5,957 nucleotides of DNA, from the NCBI GenBank assembly GCA_029859085.1, contig JAOUDU010000191.1:1-5957 (forward strand), in the 5' to 3' direction. The stretch comes from Gammaproteobacteria bacterium (lineage in GTDB: Bacteria; Pseudomonadota; Gammaproteobacteria; Pseudomonadales; Halieaceae). The position numbers and the translations under genes are program-made. Under the pieces are notes generated by a model, which did no database searches, had not been told where the DNA came from, and was given only the letters and a program-made list of their open reading frames with translations. Below are positions 1 through 5,957 of the stretch, piece by piece; position 1 is the first letter of the stretch, and the number at the start of each line of letters is the position of its first letter.

Positions 1-139
1 GTTCCAGGGAGAGGGGTTTGATGACCTGTTCCGGGCCGCGAAAGAGTCGTTTGGCAAGGTCCTGACCCGCAAGCCCAAAGCCTCCCGGCCCCGGTCCCGG
101 GAGGTATACCTGGTGGCCAGCGCCTTTCGGGGCGAATAG
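1..139 (+). CDS. rlmE: RlmE (RrmJ/FtsJ) 23S rRNA 2'-O-methyltransferase, C-terminal fragment
   Basis: This is the last 45 codons of a gene that enters from the left edge; the reading frame begins at base 2 and ends with TAG at 137-139. RlmE uses S-adenosylmethionine to methylate the 2'-O of U2552 in the A-loop of 23S rRNA, a late step in assembly of the large ribosomal subunit in the cytoplasm. The fragment starts [10 protein letters not shown] and ends with [14 protein letters not shown], which matches the conserved C-terminus of the family as I remember it from E. coli (FQGEGFDEYL and SREVYIVATGRKP). The Glu of SREVY (codon 101-103) aligns with the last residue of the catalytic K-D-K-E set. 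The rest of the active site lies outside the window. The position just upstream of ftsH is the usual one, and in E. coli the two genes form a heat-shock operon. Confidence 0.93.
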   Translation, partial: FQGEGFDDLFRAAKESFGKVLTRKPKASRPRSREVYLVASAFRGE

Positions 140-156
140 GCCGCTGCCGATCAGCC

Positions 157-174
157 CTGGCCGGGGCCGGTTTT
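157..174 (+). terminator. candidate intrinsic terminator after rlmE
   Basis: CTGGC (157-161) can pair with GCCGG (166-170), including one G-U pair, around a four-base loop. TTTT follows directly at 171-174. The hairpin is short and the T run is only four bases, so it may be leaky. It lies 17 nt after the rlmE stop, where a terminator or attenuator would be expected. Confidence 0.4.
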
Positions 175-243
175 ACCCGACTATCCCCGATACAGGCCAT
201 CATCCGTCCAGGTGGCCTTTTACCGGGGGCTTCACCCGGCTGG

Positions 244-271
244 CTTGAAACGTGGAGAGATGGCCCCAAGT
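244..271 (+). promoter_or_regulatory. sigma-32 (RpoH) heat-shock promoter of ftsH
   Basis: CTTGAAA (244-250), a perfect sigma-32 -35 element, is followed after 13 nt by CCCCAAGT (264-271), which differs from the -10 consensus CCCCATnT at one defined base. The spacing is typical for sigma-32. Transcription would start near 278-281, giving an untranslated leader of about 60 nt before the TTG start at 340. FtsH is a classic heat-shock gene in E. coli and itself degrades sigma-32, so the site fits its neighbour. A sigma-70 reading is also possible (TTGAAA 245-250 with TATAGT 271-276), but its 20-nt spacer is poor. The -35 sits just after a small inverted repeat, CCGGG/CCCGG (223-227/235-239), whose role I cannot tell. 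Confidence 0.75.
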
Positions 272-323
272 ATAGTAAATTGACGGTTTGGCCGTGCCGA
301 CTGGCGGGCCCACCCGAAACCCC

Positions 324-332
324 AGGAGAGGT
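324..332 (+). promoter_or_regulatory. ribosome binding site deciding the ftsH TTG start
   Basis: AGGAGAGGT lies 7 nt before the TTG at 340. The next candidate start, ATG at 349, would be about 16 nt away, which is too far. An in-frame TTG at 280 has no ribosome binding site and coincides with the predicted transcription start. The site therefore favours TTG 340. Confidence 0.7.
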
Positions 333-339
333 TAACGTA

Positions 340-2265
340 TTGAACGATATGGTGAAAAACTTACTGCTTTGGCTGGTGATCGCCGCTGTGCTGCTGTCGG
401 TGTTCAACAACTTCAACATGAAGACCCAGTCCGAGCAGGTGGGTTACTCCGAGTTTATCCAGGAGATCCAGGGCGACCAGGTGAAACGGGTCGTGGTGGA
501 TGGCCTGACGATTTCGGGTGAGCGCGTCGACGGCTCCAGTTTCGAGACTATCCGCCCGATGGTGGAGGACCCGAAGCTGATCGATGACCTGCTGGACCAC
601 AATGTTGTCGTGGAGGGCCGCAAACCCGAGCAACAGAGCGTCTGGAGCCAGTTGCTGGTGGCCAGCTTCCCGATCCTGATCATTATCGCCGTGTTCATGT
701 TTTTCATGCGCCAGATGCAGGGTGGCGGCGGCGGCCGCGGCGGCCCCATGAGCTTCGGCAAGAGCAAGGCCCGCCTGCTGGGCGAAGACCAGATCACCAC
801 TACTTTCGCCGATGTGGCGGGAGTGGACGAGGCCAAGGAGGACGTCAAGGAACTGGTGGAGTTCCTGCGCGACCCCAGCCGTTTCCAGAAACTGGGGGGC
901 CGCATTCCCCGGGGTGTCCTGATGGTGGGACAGCCGGGCACCGGCAAGACCCTGCTCGCCAAGGCTATCGCCGGCGAGGCGAAGGTACCGTTCTTTACCA
1001 TCTCCGGTTCCGATTTCGTCGAGATGTTCGTGGGTGTGGGCGCATCCCGGGTGCGGGATATGTTCGACCAGGCCAAGAAGCAGGCGCCCTGCATTATTTT
1101 TATCGACGAGATCGACGCGGTGGGTCGCCATCGCGGCGCCGGCCTCGGCGGTGGGCACGATGAGCGGGAGCAGACCCTCAACCAGTTGCTGGTGGAGATG
1201 GACGGCTTCGAGGTCAACGACGGCGTGATCGTGATCGCCGCGACCAACCGTCCCGACGTGCTCGACCCCGCCCTGCTGCGCCCCGGGCGCTTTGACCGCC
1301 AGGTGGTGGTCGGCCTGCCGGACATACGCGGCAGGGAACAGATACTCAAGGTGCACATGCGCAAGGTGCCCCTGTCCGAGGATGTGGAAGCGAGCAAGAT
1401 TGCCCGCGGCACCCCCGGCTTTTCCGGCGCCGACCTCGCCAACCTGGTGAACGAGGCCGCCCTGTTCGCGGCCCGCTCCAACGTGCGCACCGTGGGTATG
1501 AGCCAGTTCGAGATGGCCAAGGACAAGATCATGATGGGCGCCGAGCGCAAGTCCATGGTCATGTCCGAGGACGAGAAGCGCAATACCGCCTATCACGAGG
1601 CGGGGCACGCCATAGTCGGTCGCCTCCTGCCGGAGCACGACCCGGTCTACAAGGTGAGCATCATTCCCCGCGGCCGCGCCCTGGGTGTGACCATGTTCCT
1701 GCCGGAGGAGGACCGCTACAGCCACAGCCGGCGCTTTATCGTCAGCCAGATCTGCAGCCTGTTCGGCGGGCGCATCGCCGAGGAGATGACCCTGGGCAAG
1801 GATGGCGTGACCACCGGCGCCTCCAACGACATCCAGCGGGCAACGGAAATTGCCCGCAATATGGTCACCCGCTGGGGCCTTTCGGAAAAGATGGGTCCGC
1901 TGATGTACGACGAGGTGGACGAGCAGGTGTTCCTCGGGCGCAGCGCCGGCCAGACCCACAAGGCCCTGTCCGGCGAGACCGCGAAGATGATCGATGAGGA
2001 AGTGCGCAAGATCATCGACGAGTGTTATGCGAAAGCCCAGAAACTGCTGGAAGACAATGTCGACAAACTGCATGCGATGGCGCGCGCGCTGATGCTGTAC
2101 GAAACCATCGACGCGAACCAGATCGACGATATCATGGCGGGCCTCGAGCCCCGCGAGCCCGCAGACTGGGGCGGTGATGCCGGCAGTGACAACCCTGGCG
2201 CGGGCACCGCGAAACTGCGCAAGGATACCGGCAGTCCCATCGGCGGTCCGGCCAGCGAGCACTGA
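340..2265 (+). CDS. ftsH: FtsH, ATP-dependent membrane zinc metalloprotease (AAA+)
   Basis: This is a full-length 641-aa FtsH, the hexameric inner-membrane protease that unfolds and degrades misfolded membrane proteins and, in enterobacteria, LpxC and sigma-32. The N-terminal membrane segment is at about residues 5-22, followed by a periplasmic domain and a second membrane segment at about 104-124. The AAA+ module carries Walker A GQPGTGKT (197-204), Walker B IIFIDEID (252-259, with D256 and E257), the pore motif FVGVGA, and the second region of homology with likely arginine fingers R314 and R317. The protease domain has the zinc motif HEAGH (419-423) and the likely third ligand D497 in GASNDI. 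Walker A has Q where most FtsH proteins have P, but the K and T that bind ATP are intact. The start is TTG at 340, chosen from the ribosome binding site; ATG at 349 is the alternative. The heat-shock promoter upstream probably drives it. Confidence 0.97.
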   Translation: MNDMVKNLLLWLVIAAVLLSVFNNFNMKTQSEQVGYSEFIQEIQGDQVKRVVVDGLTISGERVDGSSFETIRPMVEDPKLIDDLLDHNVVVEGRKPEQQSVWSQLLVASFPILIIIAVFMFFMRQMQGGGGGRGGPMSFGKSKARLLGEDQITTTFADVAGVDEAKEDVKELVEFLRDPSRFQKLGGRIPRGVLMVGQPGTGKTLLAKAIAGEAKVPFFTISGSDFVEMFVGVGASRVRDMFDQAKKQAPCIIFIDEIDAVGRHRGAGLGGGHDEREQTLNQLLVEMDGFEVNDGVIVIAATNRPDVLDPALLRPGRFDRQVVVGLPDIRGREQILKVHMRKVPLSEDVEASKIARGTPGFSGADLANLVNEAALFAARSNVRTVGMSQFEMAKDKIMMGAERKSMVMSEDEKRNTAYHEAGHAIVGRLLPEHDPVYKVSIIPRGRALGVTMFLPEEDRYSHSRRFIVSQICSLFGGRIAEEMTLGKDGVTTGASNDIQRATEIARNMVTRWGLSEKMGPLMYDEVDEQVFLGRSAGQTHKALSGETAKMIDEEVRKIIDECYAKAQKLLEDNVDKLHAMARALMLYETIDANQIDDIMAGLEPREPADWGGDAGSDNPGAGTAKLRKDTGSPIGGPASEH

Positions 2266-2280
2266 TTTCCGGCCCGGATC

Positions 2281-3153
2281 TTGGCCCCCGGACACAACAC
2301 CCCGGCACTCGATTGTGCCGGGCGCTCCCTCGAGCTGTCGCGCCCGGCCATAATGGGCGTCATCAACACCACCCCCGACTCCTTTGCCGATGGCGGCACC
2401 CTGTACCGGTCGGCTCGGCTTGACCTCGATCTCGCGCTGTCCCGGGCGCGGTCGATGGTGGCCGAGGGTGCGGCGATACTCGATATCGGCGGCGAGTCAA
2501 CCCGTCCCGGCGCAGCCGCGATCGGGATCGACGAGGAAATGGATCGCGTCCTGCCCCTGCTGGAGCGTATTGTCGCCGAGCTGGATGTGGTCGTGTCCGT
2601 CGACACCAGCTCGCCCCGGCTGATGACGGCCGCCGCCGCGCTGGGGGCAGGGCTGCTCAACGATGTGCGGGCGCTGGGCCGCGAGGGCGCGCTGGAGGCG
2701 GCTGCGGCCACGGGCCTGCCGGTCTGCCTGATGCATATGCGCGGAGAGCCCGATACCATGCAGCGGGGACCGAGTTATGCCGATGTGGTGGCCGAGGTGG
2801 AGGCCTTCCTGCGGGAACGGGTCGCCGCCTGTGAGGCCGCCGGCTTCACCCGGCAGCGCTTGCTGCTTGATCCCGGGTTCGGTTTTGGCAAGACGGTGCA
2901 GCATAATCTGCAACTGCTGGACGGCCTGCCGAGGCTGGCAGGGCTCGGCCTGCCCCTGCTGGTGGGGCTGTCGCGCAAGTCGATGATCCAGCAGCTGATC
3001 GGCCGCCCGGTGGCCGAGCGCCTGCCGGCCAGCCTCGGCCTGGCGGTACTCGCTGCGGAACGCGGTGCGGCTATTATCAGGACACACGACGTGGCCGCGA
3101 CGGCAGACGCGGTGGCCATGTGGACGGCGTTGAAAACAGTGGGGGAAAAATGA
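2281..3153 (+). CDS. folP: Dihydropteroate synthase (FolP)
   Basis: This 290-aa cytoplasmic TIM-barrel enzyme joins p-aminobenzoate to 6-hydroxymethyl-7,8-dihydropterin diphosphate to make dihydropteroate, the folate step blocked by sulfonamides. The family landmarks appear in order: [11 protein letters not shown] (25-35, metal-binding N29), [11 protein letters not shown] (68-78), SVDTS with D108, LLNDVRAL with N127-D128, LMHMRG (150-155), DPGFGFGK (197-204), GLSRKS with K233, and IIRTHDV with R267 and H269. The gene looks intact and of normal length. The start is TTG at 2281, 15 nt after the ftsH stop. The only in-frame ATG nearby (2353) falls inside the first conserved motif and is too late. 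No clear ribosome binding site precedes the TTG, so translation is probably coupled to termination of ftsH. It overlaps glmM by 4 nt. Confidence 0.96.
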   Translation: MAPGHNTPALDCAGRSLELSRPAIMGVINTTPDSFADGGTLYRSARLDLDLALSRARSMVAEGAAILDIGGESTRPGAAAIGIDEEMDRVLPLLERIVAELDVVVSVDTSSPRLMTAAAALGAGLLNDVRALGREGALEAAAATGLPVCLMHMRGEPDTMQRGPSYADVVAEVEAFLRERVAACEAAGFTRQRLLLDPGFGFGKTVQHNLQLLDGLPRLAGLGLPLLVGLSRKSMIQQLIGRPVAERLPASLGLAVLAAERGAAIIRTHDVAATADAVAMWTALKTVGEK

Positions 3154-4505
3154 GCAAACGCTATTTTGGTACGGACGGTATTCGCGGCCTGGTGGGCGAG
3201 GCGCCGATCACCCCGGATTTCATGCTCAAACTGGGCTGGGCCAGCGGTCGGGTATTTGCCCGGGAGGCCGGCGGCGAGGGCCGTTGTACGGTCATCATAG
3301 GCAAGGATACCCGGGTGTCCGGGTATATGTTCGAGTCGGCGCTGGAGGCGGGCCTGGTGGCGGCGGGCGTCAATGTCAAATTGCTGGGGCCGATGCCGAC
3401 GCCGGCGGTAGCCCTGATGACCCGCACCCAGGCCGCGGTGGCCGGTATAGTCATCAGCGCGTCGCACAACCCGTTCTACGACAACGGCATCAAGTTCTTT
3501 TCCGCTGCGGGCTCCAAGTTGCCGGATGAGACCGAGCTGGCCATCGAAGCCGAGCTGGAGCTGCCGATAACGACAGTGCAGTCCCGGGAGATAGGCAAGG
3601 TGCTGCGGGTGGTGGACGCCGCCGGGCGCTACATCGAGTTCTGCAAGTCCACGGTGCCGGAGGGCTTCAACCTCCGCGGCATGCGGATTGCCGTTGACTG
3701 CGCCCATGGTGCGACCTACCACATAGCCCCCAGCGTATTCAGCGAACTGGGTGCGGATGTCATCAGCATCGGTGTGCAACCCGATGGCTTCAACATAAAC
3801 GAGGGCGTCGGGTCCACCGATACCGCCGCGCTCTCGGCATTGGTGCGGGAGCGCGGGGTGGACCTTGGAATCGCGTTCGATGGCGATGGTGACCGGGTCC
3901 TGTTCGTGGACGCCGATGGCGAACTGGTGGACGGGGACGAGTTGATCTACATGATTGCGATGTATCGGCTGGGCAGCGGCTATGGTGACGCTGGCGTGGT
4001 CGGTACCCTGATGTCCAACCTCGGCCTGGAACTGGCCCTGCGGGCCGAGGGGCTGGAGTTTGCCAGGGCCCAGGTCGGCGACCGCTATGTCAAGGAGGCG
4101 ATGGAGGCCCAGGGATGGTTCCTCGGGGGAGAGTCCTCGGGACATATTATCTGCTCGGACGTGACCACTACCGGCGATGGTATCGTCGCGGCCCTGCAGG
4201 TGCTGATGGCCCTGAAGGATTCCGGCAAGAGCCTGGCGGGGTTCCGCTCGGGTATGAAGAAGCTTCCCCAGCGCATGATCAATGTGACAGTCGCCGGCAA
4301 GGTGGATCTCGGGGACTACCCCGCGGTCGCCGCGGCCGTGGGGCGGGTTGAGGCCGGGCTGGGTGAGCGCGGTCGGGTGTTGCTGCGGCCCTCCGGCACC
4401 GAACCGAAGATCCGGGTCATGGTCGAGGGGGAGGATGCCGCCGAGGTGGATGCCCTTTGTGCCGAGCTGGCGGCCGAGGTGGAGCGCCTTGTAACCCAGC
4501 GGTAA
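3150..4505 (+). CDS. glmM: Phosphoglucosamine mutase (GlmM)
   Basis: This 451-aa cytoplasmic enzyme converts glucosamine-6-phosphate to glucosamine-1-phosphate on the route to UDP-GlcNAc, the precursor of peptidoglycan and LPS. It belongs to the alpha-D-phosphohexomutase family and shows all four signature loops. The phosphoserine loop is ISASHNP (102-108, active serine S105). The magnesium loop is DGDGDR (244-249). The sugar-binding loop is GGESSGH (326-332). The phosphate-binding loop is [10 protein letters not shown] (413-422). The N-terminal [12 protein letters not shown] is typical. Length is close to the roughly 445 aa of other bacterial GlmM proteins. The ATG at 3150 overlaps the folP stop as ATGA, with GGGGGA just upstream, so coupling to folP is likely. 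An in-frame ATG at 3120 would add ten residues of folP sequence and is not credible. Confidence 0.97.
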   Translation: MSKRYFGTDGIRGLVGEAPITPDFMLKLGWASGRVFAREAGGEGRCTVIIGKDTRVSGYMFESALEAGLVAAGVNVKLLGPMPTPAVALMTRTQAAVAGIVISASHNPFYDNGIKFFSAAGSKLPDETELAIEAELELPITTVQSREIGKVLRVVDAAGRYIEFCKSTVPEGFNLRGMRIAVDCAHGATYHIAPSVFSELGADVISIGVQPDGFNINEGVGSTDTAALSALVRERGVDLGIAFDGDGDRVLFVDADGELVDGDELIYMIAMYRLGSGYGDAGVVGTLMSNLGLELALRAEGLEFARAQVGDRYVKEAMEAQGWFLGGESSGHIICSDVTTTGDGIVAALQVLMALKDSGKSLAGFRSGMKKLPQRMINVTVAGKVDLGDYPAVAAAVGRVEAGLGERGRVLLRPSGTEPKIRVMVEGEDAAEVDALCAELAAEVERLVTQR

Positions 4506-4517
4506 CTTGGGTAAGAT
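4489..4517 (+). promoter_or_regulatory. weak candidate sigma-70 promoter for tpiA-secG-tRNA
   Basis: TTGTAA (4489-4494) and TAAGAT (4512-4517) are separated by 17 nt. Each matches four of six consensus bases. The pair spans the end of glmM and the 40-nt gap before tpiA. Such matches arise often by chance, so this is only a candidate for an internal promoter. Confidence 0.25.
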
Positions 4518-4535
4518 TGCGCCGCTTTTTCTGCC

Positions 4536-4542
4536 GGGAGGT
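4536..4542 (+). promoter_or_regulatory. strong ribosome binding site of tpiA
   Basis: GGGAGGT ends 3 nt before the ATG at 4546. It fixes that ATG as the start over an in-frame TTG at 4507. It is one of the best Shine-Dalgarno sequences in the window, which suggests tpiA is translated independently of glmM. Confidence 0.7.
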
Positions 4543-4545
4543 AGT

Positions 4546-5292
4546 ATGCGCCAGAAGCTTGTTGTGGGTAACTGGAAGATGCATGGCTCCCGGGCCAGCG
4601 TGGCTGACCTGCTGGATAAAATAGTGGCGGCAATGCCGGCCGCGGCGCCTGGTGTCGCCGTCTGTCCCAGCTACGTGCACCTCTCGCAGGCGATCCAACT
4701 CTGCGCCGGATCGGCTGTCGCAGTCGGAGGCCAGGATTGCAGCCATATGCAGTCAGGGGCCTATACCGGTGAAGTTTCGGCCCAGATGCTGGCTGATCTT
4801 GGCTGCCGCTGGGTCATTATCGGCCACTCCGAGCGTCGCCAGTATCATTCCGAGTCGGATAGCCTGGTTGCGGCCAAGCTGGGTGCGGCGATGGCGGCGG
4901 GTTTGCAGGTCATCGTCTGCGTCGGGGAAACCCGTGAGCAGCGCGAGAGCGGCGAGGCCGAGGCGGTGGTAGCCAGCCAGCTGCGGGGTGCGCTCGATGG
5001 CCAGGCCAACCTGGCCGGTCTGGTGGTAGCATACGAGCCGGTGTGGGCGATAGGGACGGGGCTGACCGCCAGTCCCGACCAGGCCCAGGCGATGCACGCA
5101 TTCATTCGCGGCTGCCTGGCCGGTGTGGCCGGCATCGATGCAGATGCGACCCGGGTGCTTTACGGCGGTAGTGTAAAGGCCGGGAACGCGGCGGAGTTAT
5201 TCGCCAGGCAGGATATTGATGGCGCCCTGGTAGGGGGCGCGGCACTGGACGCCGGGGATTTCCTGGCTATTGTCGGAGCCGCACAGGCGTGA
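4546..5292 (+). CDS. tpiA: Triosephosphate isomerase (TpiA)
   Basis: This 248-aa cytoplasmic TIM-barrel enzyme interconverts dihydroxyacetone phosphate and glyceraldehyde-3-phosphate in glycolysis and gluconeogenesis. The catalytic residues are visible: N9 and K11 in VVGNWKMH, the electrophile H94 in IIGHSERR, and the catalytic base E164 in AYEPVWAIGTG, which also begins the flexible loop 6. The phosphate-binding segments YGGSVK (206-211) and LVGGAAL (228-234) close the barrel. Length is normal for the family. It begins 40 nt after glmM. In E. coli tpiA is elsewhere on the chromosome; as I recall, its place between glmM and secG is shared with Pseudomonas-type genomes. Nothing looks truncated or foreign. 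Confidence 0.97.
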   Translation: MRQKLVVGNWKMHGSRASVADLLDKIVAAMPAAAPGVAVCPSYVHLSQAIQLCAGSAVAVGGQDCSHMQSGAYTGEVSAQMLADLGCRWVIIGHSERRQYHSESDSLVAAKLGAAMAAGLQVIVCVGETREQRESGEAEAVVASQLRGALDGQANLAGLVVAYEPVWAIGTGLTASPDQAQAMHAFIRGCLAGVAGIDADATRVLYGGSVKAGNAAELFARQDIDGALVGGAALDAGDFLAIVGAAQA

Positions 5293-5316
5293 AACAGGCG
5301 CATAAACGCACGTATT

Positions 5317-5334
5317 GAGGTGCCCCCCGGGGCG
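5317..5334 (+). promoter_or_regulatory. secG leader: GAGG followed by a small GC hairpin
   Basis: A Shine-Dalgarno-like GAGG (5317-5320) is 22 nt from the secG ATG, too far in a straight line. Directly after it, TGCCC (5321-5325) can pair with GGGCG (5330-5334), including one G-U pair, over a four-base loop. If folded, this would bring GAGG to about 8 nt from the ATG at 5343. The alternative is that the unfolded GGGG at 5329-5332 serves as a weak ribosome binding site. I see the sequence and the pairing; the function is inference. Confidence 0.35.
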
Positions 5335-5342
5335 ATGAGTAT

Positions 5343-5720
5343 ATGGAACAGATTATATTGGTAGTGCACCTGCTGGTAGCCCTGGCTATTATCGGCCTGA
5401 TCATGCTGCAGCAGGGCAAGGGCGCGGACATGGGCGCCTCGTTTGGTGCCGGCGCGTCCCAGACCCTGTTCGGTTCGAGCGGCAGCAGCAACGTGTTGAC
5501 GCGTGCCACGGCCTGGCTGGTGGCGCTGTTTTTTGTCAGCAGTTTCAGCCTGGCATTGCTCGCCAACCAGAGATCGGGCGCCGCCAGCGACCTCGACCTG
5601 GAAATACCGGCCGCGGTAGAGCCCGCGGCGCCGGCACCGGCACAGGAGCTGCCGGTGATCGAGCAGGATGCACCAGCGGTGGCAGCGCCCGGAACGGACC
5701 TGCCAGAGCTGGATAAGTAG
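5343..5720 (+). CDS. secG: SecG, protein-export translocon subunit
   Basis: This 125-aa inner-membrane protein is the small auxiliary subunit of SecYEG and stimulates SecA-driven export. It has the SecG plan of two membrane helices (about residues 2-22 and 52-74) joined by a cytoplasmic loop with the family signature LQQGKGADMGASFGAG (22-37), then SQTLFGSSGSSN (39-50). The tail after residue 75 is rich in Ala, Pro and acidic residues and is variable in the family. The start is ATG at 5343. An out-of-frame ATG at 5335 opens only a nine-residue frame ending at 5364. The gene ends with tandem stops, TAG then TAA (5718-5723), and the tRNA begins 6 nt after the TAG. The secG-tRNA-Leu pairing is the same as in E. 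coli (secG-leuU). Confidence 0.95.
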   Translation: MEQIILVVHLLVALAIIGLIMLQQGKGADMGASFGAGASQTLFGSSGSSNVLTRATAWLVALFFVSSFSLALLANQRSGAASDLDLEIPAAVEPAAPAPAQELPVIEQDAPAVAAPGTDLPELDK

Positions 5721-5726
5721 TAACAA

Positions 5727-5812
5727 GCCGAAGTGGTGGAATTGGTAGACACGCTATCTTGAGGGGGTAGTGAGCTATGCTTGTGCGGGTTCGAGTCCCG
5801 CCTTCGGCACCA
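5727..5812 (+). tRNA. leuU: tRNA-Leu, anticodon GAG
   Basis: This 86-nt tRNA has CCA encoded (5810-5812). The acceptor stem pairs GCCGAAG (5727-5733) with CTTCGGC (5802-5808), leaving A5809 as the discriminator, as in leucine tRNAs. The anticodon stem pairs CTATC (5754-5758) with GGTAG (5766-5770), with one G-U pair, around the loop TTGAGGG; the anticodon GAG is at 5761-5763 and reads CUC and CUU. The long variable arm (5771-5784), with an AGC/GCT stem, marks it as class II. The T arm is GCGGG/CCCGC around TTCGAGT. It closely resembles E. coli leuU, which also follows secG. With only 6 nt after the secG stop, it is probably cut out of the secG transcript. Confidence 0.97.
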
Positions 5813-5825
5813 TCTTTAATCAATG

Positions 5826-5843
5826 CCCCGCGCTGACGCGGGG
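5826..5843 (+). terminator. perfect 7-bp GC hairpin after the tRNA
   Basis: CCCCGCG (5826-5832) pairs perfectly with CGCGGGG (5837-5843) around the loop CTGA, 14 nt after the tRNA CCA. The bases after it (TGCTTGT) are only weakly T-rich. It may be a poor intrinsic terminator, or a barrier that protects or guides processing of the tRNA 3' end. Confidence 0.5.
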
Positions 5844-5913
5844 TGCTTGTGCGGACCTGCGCGGCCCGGTTGACTCCCGCCTTCGGCACCATCTTTAAAG
5901 CCCCGCCAGGGGT
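5844..5913 (+). pseudogene. decayed tandem copy of the tRNA-Leu 3' half plus hairpin
   Basis: This segment repeats 5778-5844 in degenerate form. The first 11 bases (5844-5854) are identical to 5778-5788 in the variable and T arms. About 13 unrelated bases follow (5855-5867). The T-loop region is damaged (GGTTGAC in place of GGTTCGAG). Then 24 bases (5875-5898) are identical to 5796-5819, covering the T-stem 3' strand, the acceptor 3' strand, CCA and 7 bases beyond. Both copies then have GCCCCGC followed shortly by GGGGT, the arms of a hairpin. It has no acceptor 5' strand, D arm or anticodon, so it cannot make a tRNA. It could come from a tandem duplication, a lost second tRNA gene, or a collapsed integration site. 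Confidence 0.8.
5901..5912 (+). terminator. short hairpin, weak terminator candidate
   Basis: CCCC (5901-5904) pairs with GGGG (5909-5912) around GCCA. AAAG comes before it and TCATTT after it, an arrangement that looks like an eroded intrinsic terminator. The stem has only four GC pairs plus a possible G-U. It corresponds to the perfect hairpin at 5826-5843 in the first copy of the duplication. Confidence 0.35.
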
Positions 5914-5941
5914 CATTTCCAGCCCGGAAGAAGCGGCAAAA

Positions 5942-5947
5942 TATAGT
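5942..5947 (+). promoter_or_regulatory. possible -10 element at the right edge
   Basis: TATAGT sits in a short AT-rich patch unlike the surrounding GC-rich DNA and could be the -10 of a promoter for the gene beyond the window, often rimP-nusA at this locus. I find no convincing -35 at the expected distance, so the call is weak. Confidence 0.2.
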
Positions 5948-5957
5948 CGAAATTCCC

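Noticed and set aside
223..239. CCGGG/CCCGG inverted repeat as a terminator or operator
   Set aside because: The stem is only five pairs, no T run follows it, and such repeats are frequent in GC-rich DNA.
280..339. N-terminal extension of FtsH from TTG 280
   Set aside because: The extra 20 residues do not resemble FtsH N-termini, have no ribosome binding site, and begin at the predicted transcription start.
361..2295. 644-aa open frame on the minus strand across ftsH
   Set aside because: It mirrors ftsH. Long antisense frames are expected in GC-rich genes with strong third-position bias, and its translation has no recognisable domain.
3120..3149. N-terminal extension of GlmM from ATG 3120
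   Set aside because: It overlaps the end of folP in another frame, and the conserved N-terminus begins at ATG 3150.
2775..4145. 456-aa open frame on the minus strand across folP and glmM
   Set aside because: It crosses two well-identified genes, has low-complexity His/Gln/Arg-rich composition, and shows no family motifs.
5545..5916. 123-aa minus-strand frame across the secG end and the tRNA
   Set aside because: It runs through a clear tRNA and secG, and part of its sequence is just the antisense of the tRNA repeat.
5727..5957. Integrated mobile element at the tRNA
   Set aside because: No integrase or other element gene is visible and the two tRNA tails are only 79 nt apart, so at most this is a scar.
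1..5957. CRISPR array, insertion sequence, or toxin-antitoxin or defence genes
   Set aside because: No spaced direct repeats, transposase motifs or small gene pairs are present. Except for a few short gaps, the window up to base 5812 is accounted for by conserved housekeeping genes.

Overview
The window is a housekeeping operon from a GC-rich gammaproteobacterium. In order, all on the + strand, it holds the 3' end of rlmE, then ftsH, folP, glmM, tpiA, secG and a tRNA-Leu(GAG). From memory, this order with tpiA between glmM and secG is the Pseudomonas-type arrangement; in E. coli the order is rlmE-ftsH-folP-glmM-secG-leuU and tpiA lies elsewhere. The FtsH sequence also resembles pseudomonad and marine Cellvibrionales/Halieaceae proteins. 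That placement is inferred from gene order and recalled family sequences, not from a search.

Layout: bases 1-139 are the last 45 codons of rlmE (23S rRNA 2'-O-methyltransferase). Bases 140-339 are a 200-nt intergenic region with a candidate rlmE terminator and a very good sigma-32 (heat-shock) promoter match, CTTGAAA-N13-CCCCAAGT, in front of ftsH. FtsH (340-2265) starts at a TTG behind a clear Shine-Dalgarno. folP (2281-3153) follows after 15 nt, glmM (3150-4505) overlaps it by 4 nt, tpiA (4546-5292) follows after 40 nt with its own strong ribosome binding site, and secG (5343-5720) follows after 50 nt. The tRNA-Leu (5727-5812) begins only 6 nt after the secG stop codon. Bases 5813-5957 hold no gene that I can see. 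They contain two terminator-like hairpins and a decayed second copy of the tRNA 3' half.

How the genes work together: FtsH is the inner-membrane AAA+ protease that controls heat-shock and LPS regulators in enterobacteria. FolP makes dihydropteroate for folate. GlmM makes glucosamine-1-phosphate for UDP-GlcNAc, which feeds peptidoglycan and LPS. TpiA is glycolytic, SecG belongs to the Sec translocon, and the tRNA reads CUC/CUU leucine codons. They are probably largely co-transcribed, with the heat-shock promoter at the head.

I found no unknown defence, mobile or biosynthetic system. The most unusual structure is the tandem, degenerate duplication of the tRNA-Leu 3' half together with its downstream hairpin (5778-5843 versus 5844-5913). 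The other points of interest are the heat-shock promoter, a GQPGTGKT Walker A in FtsH in place of the usual GPPGTGKT, two successive TTG starts, and a small hairpin in the secG leader.
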